From Gemmatimonas groenlandica (GTDB lineage Bacteria; Gemmatimonadota; Gemmatimonadetes; Gemmatimonadales; Gemmatimonadaceae), in the NCBI RefSeq assembly GCF_013004105.1, contig NZ_CP053085.1:4216001-4280000 (forward strand): DNA of 64,000 bases. Reading direction: 5' to 3'. A program made the position numbers and the translations under genes. The notes under the pieces were generated by a model. The model made no database searches and was not told where the DNA came from. It saw nothing but the letters and a program-made list of their open reading frames with translations. This document shows positions 43,398-51,814 of the stretch, one piece after another (the stretch's first letter is position 1; each line of letters begins with the position of its first letter).

Positions 43398-45788
43398 CTA
43401 CTGGATGGTCGCGGCGAACCGTCGCAACCGCAAACTGTTCGAGACCACACTCACTGAGCTGAACGCCATCGCCGCGCTGGCCAGAATGGGGCTGAGCAGG
43501 AGTCCGAAGGCGGGATACAGCACACCCGCTGCCACCGGGATACCGATCACGTTGTAGACGAAGGCCCAGAACAGGTTCTGCTTCATCGTGCGCATGGTCC
43601 GACGGGAGAGCGCGATGGCCTGGGCCGCCGTCCGCAGATCCCCGCGCATCAGCACAATATCACCCGCCTCGATGGCGACGTCGGTGCCGGTGCCGATCGC
43701 CATGCCGACATCGGCTTGCGCCAAGGCCGGGGCGTCGTTGATGCCGTCGCCGACCATCGCCACCACCCGTCCCAGCGCCTGCAGGCGGGTGATCTCCGCG
43801 ACTTTGCCGGCCGGCAGCACGCCGGCGACCACGCGATCGATGCCAGCCAGGCGCGCTACCGCGTCGGCGGTACGCTGATTGTCGCCAGTCAGCATCACGA
43901 CCTCGAGACCCATGGCGTGTAGCTGCGTGATCGCGGCCCGTGAACTCTCCTTGATGGGATCGGCGACGGCGATCACGCCGGCGAGTACGCCATCCATCGC
44001 CACGAACATCGGCGTCTTGCCATCGCTGGCCAAGCGATCCACATCGGCCTGCGCCGACGCCGTGTCCACCGAATAGTCGGCCATGAGCGCCGCGTTCCCG
44101 ACGGCGATCGCGACGTCGCGGCCCGTCGTCGCGTCGCCATCACGCACGACGCCGATCGCGCCGCGGCCGGTTTGCGATTCGAAGGTGTCGGGTTCAGCCA
44201 CCGTGAGGCCCAACCCCCGCGCATGACGCACGATGGCATCGGCCAACGGGTGTTCGCTGCGTGACTCGATCGACGCGACCATTCGCAGCAGGTCATGCTC
44301 GCGGTGCACGAACGCGCCATCGGTGGCGAGGACCACGTCGGTGACCGCGGGCTTGCCCTCGGTAACCGTGCCGGTCTTGTCGAGCACCACCGTGTTCAGA
44401 TCCCCGGCGCGCTGCAGAGCTTCGCCCCCTTTGATCAGCACACCCAGCTCGGCGCCCTTGCCGGTCGCCACCATGACGGCGGTCGGCACCGCGAGCCCCA
44501 TGGCACACGGGCAGGCGATGATCAGCACCGCCACCGACGCGGCAAAGGCGCGCACCGCCGGCGCACTGTCCGCGGCGACGAACCATACCATAAACGTGAG
44601 CACCGCCAGCGAGAGGACGATCGGCACAAAGATGCCCGAGATGCGATCGGCCAGCCGTTGAATCGGTGCCCGCGAGCCCTGCGCATCGCGCATCAGCTTC
44701 ACGATCTGCGCCAGCACACTATCGCCACCCAGAGTGGTGGCGCGGAATCGAAAGGCGCCGGTGGCGTTGATGGTGCCGCCGATCACGCGGTCGCCAACCC
44801 CCTTCGTGACCGGCATCGATTCCCCGGTCAGCATGCTCTCATCGACGGCGCTGCTACCGGCGAGCAGCTCGCCGTCAACCGGAATGCGCTCGCCGGGGCG
44901 CACGATCACGGTATCGCCGGCCATCACCGACTCGACCGGCAGGTCGAGCTCCTGCGCATCGCGCAGCACTCGTGCGGTTTTCGGCTGCAGGTGCACCAGC
45001 GCCCGCAACGCCGACGAGGTGCGCTGCTTGGCGCGCGCTTCGAACATGTTGCCGGTGAGAATCAGCGCGATGATGAGCACCACGGCTTCGTAGTACACAT
45101 CGGGTGCCAACCCCCGACTGACGAAGAATTCGGGGGCGACGGTCGCTACCACGGAGTAGAGAAACGCGGCGCCGGTGCCGACCGCCACGAGCGTGTTCAT
45201 GTCGGCGGCGTGATGGCGAAAGGCAGACCAGGCACCGGTGTAAAAGTGCCGTCCGGCCCAGGTCATCACGCCCAGCGTGAGCGCCAGCAGGAGCCAGGTG
45301 GTGACGCGCGGATCGATGGCGTACATCCACGGCGCCACACGGCGGAGCGCGGGGTCGAGCACGGTCATCGACCAGCGCATGAAGGGATCGCCGATGGTGG
45401 ACGCGCCGCCGTGCGCGTGCATGGTGGCCGCCAGCTGGCTCATGAGCGGCATGGAGATGATCATGGCGATCGCCCCGGCGATACCACTCACGATCGCCTT
45501 GCGACGCAGTGTGAGATATTCCGTGGTGGTCGCGCGATCACGCGCTTCCTGCTCCTCGAATGCCGACTGATCGGGCGGGGCCAGCGCTGCCCCGTACCCG
45601 GTGTCGACAATGGCCGCAACGAGTGCGTCGGGCGACGTCGCGGCCGGATCAAAGGTCACGGTCGCATTGTGCATCATGAGATTGACCGTCGCGTCGCTGA
45701 CGCCCGGCTGTTTCTGCAGTGTGCGCTGCACTCGCGACTGGCACGCGGCGCATGTCATGCCGCTGACCGGAATACGAATGGTGTCCAT
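43398..45788 (-). CDS. copA: Copper-translocating P1B-type ATPase
   Basis: This 796-residue copper exporter has one N-terminal heavy-metal domain ([11 protein letters not shown], Cys13/Cys16) and eight membrane helices. The actuator motif TGES is at 321-324, the metal-binding CPC is in ACPCAMG (426-428), and the phosphorylated aspartate is in DKTGT (Asp470). [10 protein letters not shown] in the hinge, and the late membrane helices with YN and [15 protein letters not shown], define the Cu+ subgroup. It pumps Cu+ out of the cytosol. It is the last gene of a copZ-cupredoxin-copA operon behind a clear promoter. Confidence 0.96.
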   Translation of the reverse strand: MDTIRIPVSGMTCAACQSRVQRTLQKQPGVSDATVNLMMHNATVTFDPAATSPDALVAAIVDTGYGAALAPPDQSAFEEQEARDRATTTEYLTLRRKAIVSGIAGAIAMIISMPLMSQLAATMHAHGGASTIGDPFMRWSMTVLDPALRRVAPWMYAIDPRVTTWLLLALTLGVMTWAGRHFYTGAWSAFRHHAADMNTLVAVGTGAAFLYSVVATVAPEFFVSRGLAPDVYYEAVVLIIALILTGNMFEARAKQRTSSALRALVHLQPKTARVLRDAQELDLPVESVMAGDTVIVRPGERIPVDGELLAGSSAVDESMLTGESMPVTKGVGDRVIGGTINATGAFRFRATTLGGDSVLAQIVKLMRDAQGSRAPIQRLADRISGIFVPIVLSLAVLTFMVWFVAADSAPAVRAFAASVAVLIIACPCAMGLAVPTAVMVATGKGAELGVLIKGGEALQRAGDLNTVVLDKTGTVTEGKPAVTDVVLATDGAFVHREHDLLRMVASIESRSEHPLADAIVRHARGLGLTVAEPDTFESQTGRGAIGVVRDGDATTGRDVAIAVGNAALMADYSVDTASAQADVDRLASDGKTPMFVAMDGVLAGVIAVADPIKESSRAAITQLHAMGLEVVMLTGDNQRTADAVARLAGIDRVVAGVLPAGKVAEITRLQALGRVVAMVGDGINDAPALAQADVGMAIGTGTDVAIEAGDIVLMRGDLRTAAQAIALSRRTMRTMKQNLFWAFVYNVIGIPVAAGVLYPAFGLLLSPILASAAMAFSSVSVVSNSLRLRRFAATIQ

Positions 45789-45816
45789 TGAACCTCCTTG
45801 TTGCCCGTGTGCGCCG

Positions 45817-46233
45817 TTAGGCCACAGCGATCACGGAGCCGCGCAGCATGCTCATGCCGCACATGAAAGCGTAGGTACCAGCTTTGGGTGGTGTGATTTC
45901 GATCGTCGTCTGTTGCCCGGTCGGGAGAAATTTGCGGATCCCGAAATCGGGGAAGACGACCTCGTCGGAGCAGCTCCCGGTGTCCCGCCGGTCGAAGATC
46001 AGGCGTACGGGCTGTCCCGCCGGGACCTGCACCGACTGCGGGCTGTAGCCGCCGTCGACCGTGATCGTGATACTCGGCGGTCCGGCCGTCGCCGTGGCCC
46101 CGGCCGTGGCGACGGACGCCACAGCGGAGGCGGTGACCGAGGCGGTCACCGGCGACGAGGCGAAGAAGTACCAGTTGATCCAGACGATCGTGGCGGTACC
46201 GCCCAGCACAACGATCCACTCGATACCGGTCAT
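45817..46233 (-). CDS. Membrane-anchored cupredoxin-like protein
   Basis: This 138-residue protein has an N-terminal membrane helix ([22 protein letters not shown], in parts), an Ala/Thr/Ser-rich linker, and a cupredoxin fold. Probable copper ligands lie in [13 protein letters not shown] (Cys) and YAFMCGMSM (Cys-Met). It matches the cupredoxin_1 proteins that accompany CopA and CopZ operons, and it likely receives or buffers copper at the outer face of the membrane. The ATG at 46233 is supported by the helix. The longer frame to 46401 runs through copZ in another reading. It is 28 bp upstream of copA and 13 bp after copZ. Confidence 0.85.
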   Translation of the reverse strand: MTGIEWIVVLGGTATIVWINWYFFASSPVTASVTASAVASVATAGATATAGPPSITITVDGGYSPQSVQVPAGQPVRLIFDRRDTGSCSDEVVFPDFGIRKFLPTGQQTTIEITPPKAGTYAFMCGMSMLRGSVIAVA

Positions 46234-46246
46234 GGCGGTCTCCGGG

Positions 46247-46456
46247 TTAGGCCGCGGTGACGACGCGGTAGCCTTCTTCTTCAACGGCCTTCGCGATGTC
46301 CGTCGGCGTCGTCGTGTTCGCGTCGTACTCGACCGACGCGGTCCCGATGACCACGTGGTCGACGGTGACGCCAGGAACACCCTTGAGGGCGCGGGTGACA
46401 CCGGCCACGCAATGGCCGCAGGTCATGCCGGAGATCTGCATCGTGAGCTTGTCCAT
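46247..46456 (-). CDS. copZ: Heavy-metal-associated (HMA) copper chaperone, CopZ-like
   Basis: This 69-residue ferredoxin-like chaperone has the metal site MTCGHC in GMTCGHCVAGVTRAL, the VPGV loop and EYDANTTTPTDIAKAVEEEGY. It carries Cu+ to CopA in the cytosol. The ATG at 46456 is preceded by GGAG at a good distance. The frame that reaches back to 46489 begins upstream of this site. It is the first gene of the operon and lies 42 nt behind the predicted transcription start. Confidence 0.9.
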   Translation of the reverse strand: MDKLTMQISGMTCGHCVAGVTRALKGVPGVTVDHVVIGTASVEYDANTTTPTDIAKAVEEEGYRVVTAA

Positions 46457-46504
46457 CGGGTCGCTCCAATTGAAATGGGGGAGGGGCAAGTGCCCTTGAG
46501 ATTA

Positions 46505-46533
46505 AGTGTATATACCCCCCACCCCTATGTCAA
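46505..46533 (-). promoter_or_regulatory. Promoter with G-tract operator for the copper operon
   Basis: On the minus strand, TTGACA (46533-46528) and TACACT (46510-46505) are separated by exactly 17 bp. The spacer contains TAGGGGTGGGGGGTATA. A G-tract flanked by AT-rich sides is the form of operator used by CsoR/RcnR/FrmR-family repressors. Transcription would start near 46498, leaving a short leader before copZ. A MerR/CueR promoter would instead have a 19-20 bp spacer. Confidence 0.72.
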
Positions 46534-46545
46534 CGGCGGGGAAGA

Positions 46546-46785
46546 CTGGGAAAACGCGGAAACGGGCGGTTCCTGCCTGACACGGATACGAACCGATAGG
46601 AACGGCTGCGAACGGATTCGCCCGTGAATGGGGGCCATCGTCAAGAAACCCGACTTTTCATGTACTGAACTGAAAGGCGGTCGAGCCGCTGAGCCCGTCG
46701 CGCACCGACGGGGATCGGTTGCTATCGGTTCCTATCAGTTCGTATCCGTGTCAGTCAGGAACCGCATGTTTCCGTTCGTATCCAG
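46546..46785. repeat. Long palindromic iteron element, copy D
   Basis: This 240-bp element fills most of the 364-bp gap between the copper operon promoter and the FG-GAP gene. The terminal 28 bp of the two arms align without gaps (CTGGgAaAACGCGGAAAC against the inverted CTGGATACGAACGGAAAC). The inner arms contain GATACGAACCGATAGGAACG and the inverse on the right. The centre is diverged: only a weak CTTTTCA/TGAAAG hairpin remains instead of GTTCAAT/ATTGAAC. One extra 10-bp unit lies on the right rather than on the left. Confidence 0.85.
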
Positions 46786-46820
46786 CTAGCGACCACAGGA
46801 ACGGCGGCACAGGTTGGGAA

Positions 46821-48032
46821 ATGCGCACATTCTGCCTTGCCGTCGTCCTCTTCGCGTTGTCGTCACCTCTCGCCGACGCACGCGCCCAACTGCCGCTGCC
46901 GCAGTTCGATCGCGTGCTCCTGCTCGAGACCACCGCCGAAACCTCGGCGAACGCCAGCATCGGGGACGTGAACGGCGACGGCAAACCGGACATCGTGCTC
47001 GCCAAGGGGCGGCATTGGCCGTTGGTCGACCGGGTGCTGATCGGCGACGGCAAAGGCGGCTTCGCTCCGGCGCGTGACCTGGGCACCGCCTCCGACCGAT
47101 CATATGCAGCCCGCTTGGTGGATCTCGATCGTGACGGCGATCTCGACGTGGTGCTTAGCAACGATCGTCCCGACCCGAGCCTTGTCTACCTGAACGATGG
47201 CGCGGGACACTTCTCGGTTGGATCCACGTTCGGCAAGGCCGAGTGGCCCACGCGAAATGCCAGTGTGGCCGACATCAACGGAGACGGCCTCCCCGACATC
47301 ATCGTGGCCAACCGGTACGGCAAGAATCCAGGTGGCAACTACGTCTGCCTGAATCGCGGTGCCGGCCGGTTCGACGACCAGTGCATCCGCTTTTCACGCG
47401 AGTCGGCCACCACGATCACGCCCGCCGACGTGAACCGTGACGGGCTCGTCGACCTCATCGTACCGCACCGAGACGGCGGGCAGAGCATGGTGTATCTGCA
47501 GCAGCGGCGCACCGGGACCGGTCCCGGTACCGGTATCGGTGCCGGCCTTGGCCCCGATCCTGTGTTCGCGGGCGTGCCCTTCGGTCCGGCCGACGCGGCG
47601 ATCCGGGCGTCGGAAACGGGCGATTTCAACGGCGACGGGATTCTGGATCTGGTCGCCATCGACGAAGCAAATGGCCTGTCGCTCTATACCGGCGTACGCG
47701 ACGGTGGCTTCGCGGCCGGCGTGTCACTCGGTCGGGAGCAAACGGCGCCGTACGCTCTGGCCGTGGGGGATCTCAACGCCGATGGCCTGACCGATATCGT
47801 GGTGGGCTACGTCGAGGCGGAGTCGGTGGCGTACATCCGCACCGGGACCACCTTCGCGAGGGTACGGTTCGGCGACGGCCGCGGTACGGTGTACGGCTTT
47901 GCCATCGGCGATGTGAACGGAGACGGCCAAGTGGACATCGCGGCCGGGCGCTCGGAGGCACCGAACGTGCTGTACTTCGGCCGGCGCGCGGCGCTGAAGC
48001 CCGCTCCGCTGAAGCCCGCTCCTCGCCGATAG
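46821..48032 (+). CDS. Exported FG-GAP/VCBS-repeat protein
   Basis: This 403-residue protein has a signal peptide (LAVVLFALSSPLADARAQ) and a seven-bladed beta-propeller of the integrin FG-GAP/VCBS type. The calcium-loop repeats include GDVNGDGKPDIV, VDLDRDGDLDVV, ADINGDGLPDII, ADVNRDGLVDLI, GDFNGDGILDLV, GDLNADGLTDIV and GDVNGDGQVDIA. Such domains mediate protein or ligand contacts at the surface. Low-complexity Gly/Thr (GPGTGIGAGLGP) and a duplicated LKPAP at the C-terminus are local slippage products. The ATG at 46821 fits the signal peptide. The frame reaching 46719 begins inside repeat copy D. Confidence 0.85.
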   Translation: MRTFCLAVVLFALSSPLADARAQLPLPQFDRVLLLETTAETSANASIGDVNGDGKPDIVLAKGRHWPLVDRVLIGDGKGGFAPARDLGTASDRSYAARLVDLDRDGDLDVVLSNDRPDPSLVYLNDGAGHFSVGSTFGKAEWPTRNASVADINGDGLPDIIVANRYGKNPGGNYVCLNRGAGRFDDQCIRFSRESATTITPADVNRDGLVDLIVPHRDGGQSMVYLQQRRTGTGPGTGIGAGLGPDPVFAGVPFGPADAAIRASETGDFNGDGILDLVAIDEANGLSLYTGVRDGGFAAGVSLGREQTAPYALAVGDLNADGLTDIVVGYVEAESVAYIRTGTTFARVRFGDGRGTVYGFAIGDVNGDGQVDIAAGRSEAPNVLYFGRRAALKPAPLKPAPRR

Positions 48033-48044
48033 GGACCGCACGCC

Positions 48045-48425
48045 ATGCCGAATGACGTGGACGGCCTGCTCGCCACGCTCGATCATCCGCAGCGCGATGC
48101 CATCGACACGTTGCGGCACATCATCCTGCAAGCCGACCCCCGTATCGGCGAAGCGGTGAAGTGGAATGCGCCCAGCTTCCACACCACGGAGCACTTTGCC
48201 ACGTTCCACCTGCGCGCGAAGACCGGCTTCCAGCTCGTGCTGCATTTGGGCGCCAAAGGTCGGCCCGACGCCGCGGTGCGCGCCACCGTGCCCGACCCGC
48301 ACACGCTGCTGCAGTGGAAGAGCGCCGACCGTGCCATCATCGCCCTGCGTGATCTGGCCGATGTCGACGCCAAGCGTGACGCGTTGACGCACATTCTGCG
48401 ACACTGGATCGAGGAGGTCCGCTAA
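48045..48425 (+). CDS. DUF1801 (YdhG-like) protein
   Basis: This 126-residue protein of the DUF1801/YdhG family has [34 protein letters not shown] (in parts) and [14 protein letters not shown]. Its structure is a small alpha/beta fold. Its function is unknown, although it is often encoded beside ECF sigma factors and VOC proteins, as here. Its stop overlaps the ATG of the ECF gene (TAATG), so the two are translationally coupled. Confidence 0.82.
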   Translation: MPNDVDGLLATLDHPQRDAIDTLRHIILQADPRIGEAVKWNAPSFHTTEHFATFHLRAKTGFQLVLHLGAKGRPDAAVRATVPDPHTLLQWKSADRAIIALRDLADVDAKRDALTHILRHWIEEVR

Positions 48426-49384
48426 TGGCTCCGCACGCTCTCGCGGCGATCGATCTCGATACACATCGGGCCGCGCTCACAGGTCACTGCTATCGTATGC
48501 TGGGTTCGGTCGTCGACGCCGAGGACGCGGTGCAGGAGACCATGCTGCGGGCCTGGCGCGCGCTCGAGAAATTCGATGGTCGCTCAGCGCTGGGCACGTG
48601 GCTGCATCGCATCGCCACCAACGTATGTCTCGATGCGCTCGGCGATCGCACGCCGCGCGTCCTGGCGTTCGACGACATGCCGCGTTCCGCGACTACCGAC
48701 GAGCTGACGACGCGCCCGCGTGCGCATTGGCTCGAGCCCATTCCCGATGTGCGCGCGATCCCGTCGACCGACGATCCGCACGAGCGCGCCGTGATGCGCG
48801 AGAATCTGCGATTGGCCTTCGTGTCGGCGCTACAGGCGTTGCCGCCGCGTCAGCGCGCGGCCCTGATTCTCACGCAGGTGCTCAACTGGTCGGCGGCGGA
48901 AGTCGCCGACTGCCTCGACCTCAGCACTGCCGCGGTGAACAGTGCGCTGCAGCGGGCCCGGGCCACCCTCGACGCGCGCCGCTCGAGTGCGCCCACCGGC
49001 ACGCCGATGGAGTTGAACGCCCAACAGCAGCGCACGCTCGAGCGGTTCGTGGCCGCCTTCGAAGCGTACGATGTGCCGGCCCTCACGGCGCTGCTGCGCG
49101 ACGATGTGGTGATGTGCATGCCGCCCTATGCGTTCTGGTTGCAGGGCCCCGTGGACGTGGCCGACTGGCTCACCGGCCGTGGCGCCGGCTGCAAGCCCTC
49201 GCGCCTCGTGGCGACCCAAGCCAGTGGAGCACCGGCCTTCGCGCAGTACCGGCAGAATGGGGCTGAGCCCTGGTCGCTCATCGTGCTCGACTTCGTCGGC
49301 GATCGCATCGGCACGATGCACTACTTCCTCGACACCGAGACGCTGTTTCCCCACTTCGAATTGCCGATGCGACTCGACCGATGA
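48425..49384 (+). CDS. ECF sigma factor with C-terminal SnoaL-like domain (TIGR02960-like)
   Basis: This 319-residue sigma-70 family protein has region 2 ([33 protein letters not shown] and [13 protein letters not shown], in parts) and region 4 ([44 protein letters not shown]). It also has a C-terminal NTF2/SnoaL-like domain from about residue 195 ([35 protein letters not shown]). In this class the C-terminal domain acts as an intramolecular regulator, replacing an anti-sigma factor. Its partners DUF1801 and a VOC protein flank it. The regulon is unknown. Confidence 0.87.
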   Translation: MAPHALAAIDLDTHRAALTGHCYRMLGSVVDAEDAVQETMLRAWRALEKFDGRSALGTWLHRIATNVCLDALGDRTPRVLAFDDMPRSATTDELTTRPRAHWLEPIPDVRAIPSTDDPHERAVMRENLRLAFVSALQALPPRQRAALILTQVLNWSAAEVADCLDLSTAAVNSALQRARATLDARRSSAPTGTPMELNAQQQRTLERFVAAFEAYDVPALTALLRDDVVMCMPPYAFWLQGPVDVADWLTGRGAGCKPSRLVATQASGAPAFAQYRQNGAEPWSLIVLDFVGDRIGTMHYFLDTETLFPHFELPMRLDR

Positions 49385-49457
49385 TTTTCGGGTGGATGGT
49401 GGGTCGAAGAGATATATGCCGATTGTCTACGCCGTCTCCCTCACGCCCAATCCTCCC

Positions 49458-49865
49458 ATGGCGACCGCCCGCAAGATCTTCCTCAACATGTCGGTGAAGG
49501 ACCTGGACGCCACGAAGGCGTTCTTCGCCGCCCTCGGCTTCACGTTCAACCCGCAGTTCACCGACCAGAACGCGGCGTGCATGATCGTGAGCGAGGAGGC
49601 CTACGTGATGCTGCTCACCGAGCCGTTCTTCGGCGGATTCACGACGAAGGCGATCTGCGATACGCGCACGCACACCGAGTCGCTCTTCGCCCTGAGTTGC
49701 GACAATCGCGAGGAGGTGAACGACATGGTGCAGAAGGCCGTCGCCGCCGGCGGACGGGAAGCCATGCCGGTGCAGGACCACGGGTTCATGTACGCCTGGA
49801 GCTTCTACGACCTCGACGAGCATCACTGGGAGGTGTTCTGGATGGACCCGGCCACCATCCAGTAG
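49458..49865 (+). CDS. VOC (glyoxalase-fold) family protein
   Basis: This 135-residue protein of the vicinal-oxygen-chelate superfamily begins TARKIFLNMSVKDLDATKAFFAALGF and ends DHGFMYAWSFYDLDEHHWEVFWMDP. The likely metal-binding Glu and His are in the last strands. Members range from glyoxalases to antibiotic-resistance proteins, and the substrate is unknown here. The start is uncertain: the ATG at 49458 matches the domain and lacks a ribosome site, while the ATG at 49416 (with GAAGAG upstream) adds 14 residues. It follows the ECF gene by 73 bp and probably belongs to the same unit. Confidence 0.8.
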   Translation: MATARKIFLNMSVKDLDATKAFFAALGFTFNPQFTDQNAACMIVSEEAYVMLLTEPFFGGFTTKAICDTRTHTESLFALSCDNREEVNDMVQKAVAAGGREAMPVQDHGFMYAWSFYDLDEHHWEVFWMDPATIQ

Positions 49866-49981
49866 CGCGAAAGGCTCGCGGGAGGGGAGACAAGCGGGCA
49901 GCGCGGGTGCCATTGTCAGCGGGAGTCCGCCATTTTTCGTGACGCCCGTCGCCTGCCCGCCTCCTTCTTCCGTCGTCCCGC

Positions 49982-50986
49982 ATGCCTGTCACCCCACAAC
50001 GGATCGTCGTCACAGGTGGTGCCGGATTTCTTGGCTCGCATCTGTGCGAGCTGCTGCTGTCGCAGGGGCACGAGGTGCTGTGTGTCGACAACTTCTTCAC
50101 CAGTTCGCGGCGCGGCGTCGAGCATCTGCTCGACTATAAGCGCTTCGAACTGCTGCGGCACGACGTCACGATGCCGCTCAATGTGGAAGCCGACGAGATC
50201 TACAATCTGGCCTGCCCGGCGTCGCCGGTGCATTACCAGCACGATCCGGTGCAAACCACCAAGACCAGTGTGATCGGCGCGATCAACATGCTGGAGCTGG
50301 CCAAGCGGCTGCGGGCCAAGGTGCTGCAGGCGTCCACGTCGGAGGTGTATGGGGACCCGATCGTGCACCCGCAGACGGAGTCGTACTGGGGCAATGTGAA
50401 TCCGATCGGTCCGCGCTCCTGCTACGACGAGGGGAAGCGATGCGCCGAGACGTTGTTCTTCGACTACTACCATCAGGAGAAGGTGCGCATCAAAGTCGTG
50501 CGCATCTTCAACACGTACGGCCCGCGCATGCATCCGAATGACGGGCGCGTGGTGTCGAACTTCATCATGCAGGCGCTGCGCGGCGACGACATCACGTTGT
50601 TCGGCGACGGCGAGCAGACGCGGTCCTTCTGCTATGTGAGCGATCTGATCGACGGACTGCATAGGATGATGAAGTCGCCCGACTCCGTCGTTGGCCCGAT
50701 CAATCTCGGCAACCCGGAGGAGTGCACCGTGCGAGCGCTTGCTGAAACCATCATCGGCCTCACGGGATCCCGCTCCAAGCTGGTGCGCCGCCCGCTGCCG
50801 CCCGATGATCCACGCCAGCGTCAGCCCGATATCACGAAGGCGCGCGAGGTGCTGGGCTGGGAGCCGAGCGTGTCGATGCAGCTTGGTCTGGCCAGCACGA
50901 TCGCGTATTTCGACACGCTGCTGGCGAGTGGTGAAGTGCCGGAGCTCATCGGCGGGGCGGGGCTGGCGAGCGCCGCGGAGCGGTGA
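49982..50986 (+). CDS. NAD-dependent UDP-glucuronate decarboxylase-type sugar epimerase
   Basis: This 334-residue extended short-chain dehydrogenase has Rossmann site [11 protein letters not shown] (10-20), [21 protein letters not shown] (Ser/Thr of the catalytic triad), and Tyr148/Lys152 in the UXS-type motif [12 protein letters not shown]. It also has the [13 protein letters not shown] pattern. UXS converts UDP-glucuronate to UDP-xylose with NAD+. It supplies a pentose donor to the downstream glycosyltransferases. It is the first gene of the long polysaccharide operon. Its stop overlaps the GTG start of the next gene. Confidence 0.85.
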   Translation: MPVTPQRIVVTGGAGFLGSHLCELLLSQGHEVLCVDNFFTSSRRGVEHLLDYKRFELLRHDVTMPLNVEADEIYNLACPASPVHYQHDPVQTTKTSVIGAINMLELAKRLRAKVLQASTSEVYGDPIVHPQTESYWGNVNPIGPRSCYDEGKRCAETLFFDYYHQEKVRIKVVRIFNTYGPRMHPNDGRVVSNFIMQALRGDDITLFGDGEQTRSFCYVSDLIDGLHRMMKSPDSVVGPINLGNPEECTVRALAETIIGLTGSRSKLVRRPLPPDDPRQRQPDITKAREVLGWEPSVSMQLGLASTIAYFDTLLASGEVPELIGGAGLASAAER

Positions 50987-51810
50987 GCGCGATCGTGGGT
51001 GCATTGGCGAGCGCGTTTACGATCCACGAGTACGGTGACGCGCGAGTGGCGGCGGTGATCCCCGCACGGAACGAGGCGCGCACCATCGCCGAAGTCGTGC
51101 GCGAATCCGCGCGCTATGTGCACGAAGTGCTGGTACTCGACGGTGGATCGCGCGACGGCACCGCCGAGCAGGCCCGCGCCGCGGGTGCGCGCGTGATCAC
51201 CGACCGCGGACGCGGCAAAGGCGCCGCCGTTCGGCAAAGCCTCGGCGAGACCACGGCCGACGTCGTCGTCTTTCTCGACGCCGATGGTTCGCATGATCCG
51301 ACGGATATTCCGTCGCTCGTGCGACCGGTGCTGGCCCGCGAGGCTGAATTGTGTGTGGGCAGCCGTTTTTCCGGTGGCACCGACGAGCTGTCGGTCACGG
51401 TGGGCCAGCTCATTCGCACGATCGGCAACATCTCGATGAACATTGCGATCAACCGGCGGTTCGATGTCGCCCTCACCGATACCTTGAACGGCTTCCGCGC
51501 CATTCGACGCGAGGTCGCGCTCGAGGTCAAGCTCGCCGAAGACCGGCACACCATCGAGCAGGAAATGGTGATGAAGGTGCTGGCCTACGGCTATCGTGTC
51601 GTGAACCGGCCTACGCATGAATACGCGCGGTTGTTCGGTACGAGTCACATCGCGGTGTGGCGCGAATGGCCCACGTTCGTGCGCTGTGTGCTGGTGAACA
51701 TCTTTCAGTCGCAGCGCGCGCCGCTCACGCACGGCGTGCGAGTGAAGCCGGCGTTGGAAACGTGGATGCGGGAGAGTACGCCACTGGAGTCCGCTGCGAG
51801 CGACTCGTGA
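50983..51810 (+). CDS. Family 2 glycosyltransferase (dolichol/polyprenol-phosphate mannosyltransferase-like)
   Basis: This 275-residue soluble GT-A glycosyltransferase has [35 protein letters not shown], and the DXD motif in [14 protein letters not shown]. It also has [14 protein letters not shown] and [19 protein letters not shown] with the acceptor-loop histidine and glutamate. It resembles prenyl-phosphate mannose/glucose synthases but lacks a C-terminal membrane domain. It may charge the lipid carrier used by the GT39-type enzyme that follows. The start is GTG at 50983 in a four-base overlap with the preceding gene. Confidence 0.87.
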   Translation: MSAIVGALASAFTIHEYGDARVAAVIPARNEARTIAEVVRESARYVHEVLVLDGGSRDGTAEQARAAGARVITDRGRGKGAAVRQSLGETTADVVVFLDADGSHDPTDIPSLVRPVLAREAELCVGSRFSGGTDELSVTVGQLIRTIGNISMNIAINRRFDVALTDTLNGFRAIRREVALEVKLAEDRHTIEQEMVMKVLAYGYRVVNRPTHEYARLFGTSHIAVWREWPTFVRCVLVNIFQSQRAPLTHGVRVKPALETWMRESTPLESAASDS

Positions 51811-51814
51811 CGGG

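Noticed and set aside
46505-46533. CueR/MerR-type operator at the copper promoter
   Set aside because: The spacer is 17 bp rather than 19-20 bp, and its centre is a G-tract rather than an inverted repeat of the CueR kind.
49128-49457. Extension of the VOC protein to 49128
   Set aside because: It overlaps the ECF gene in another frame and is Arg/Ser-rich. The VOC domain begins after 49458.
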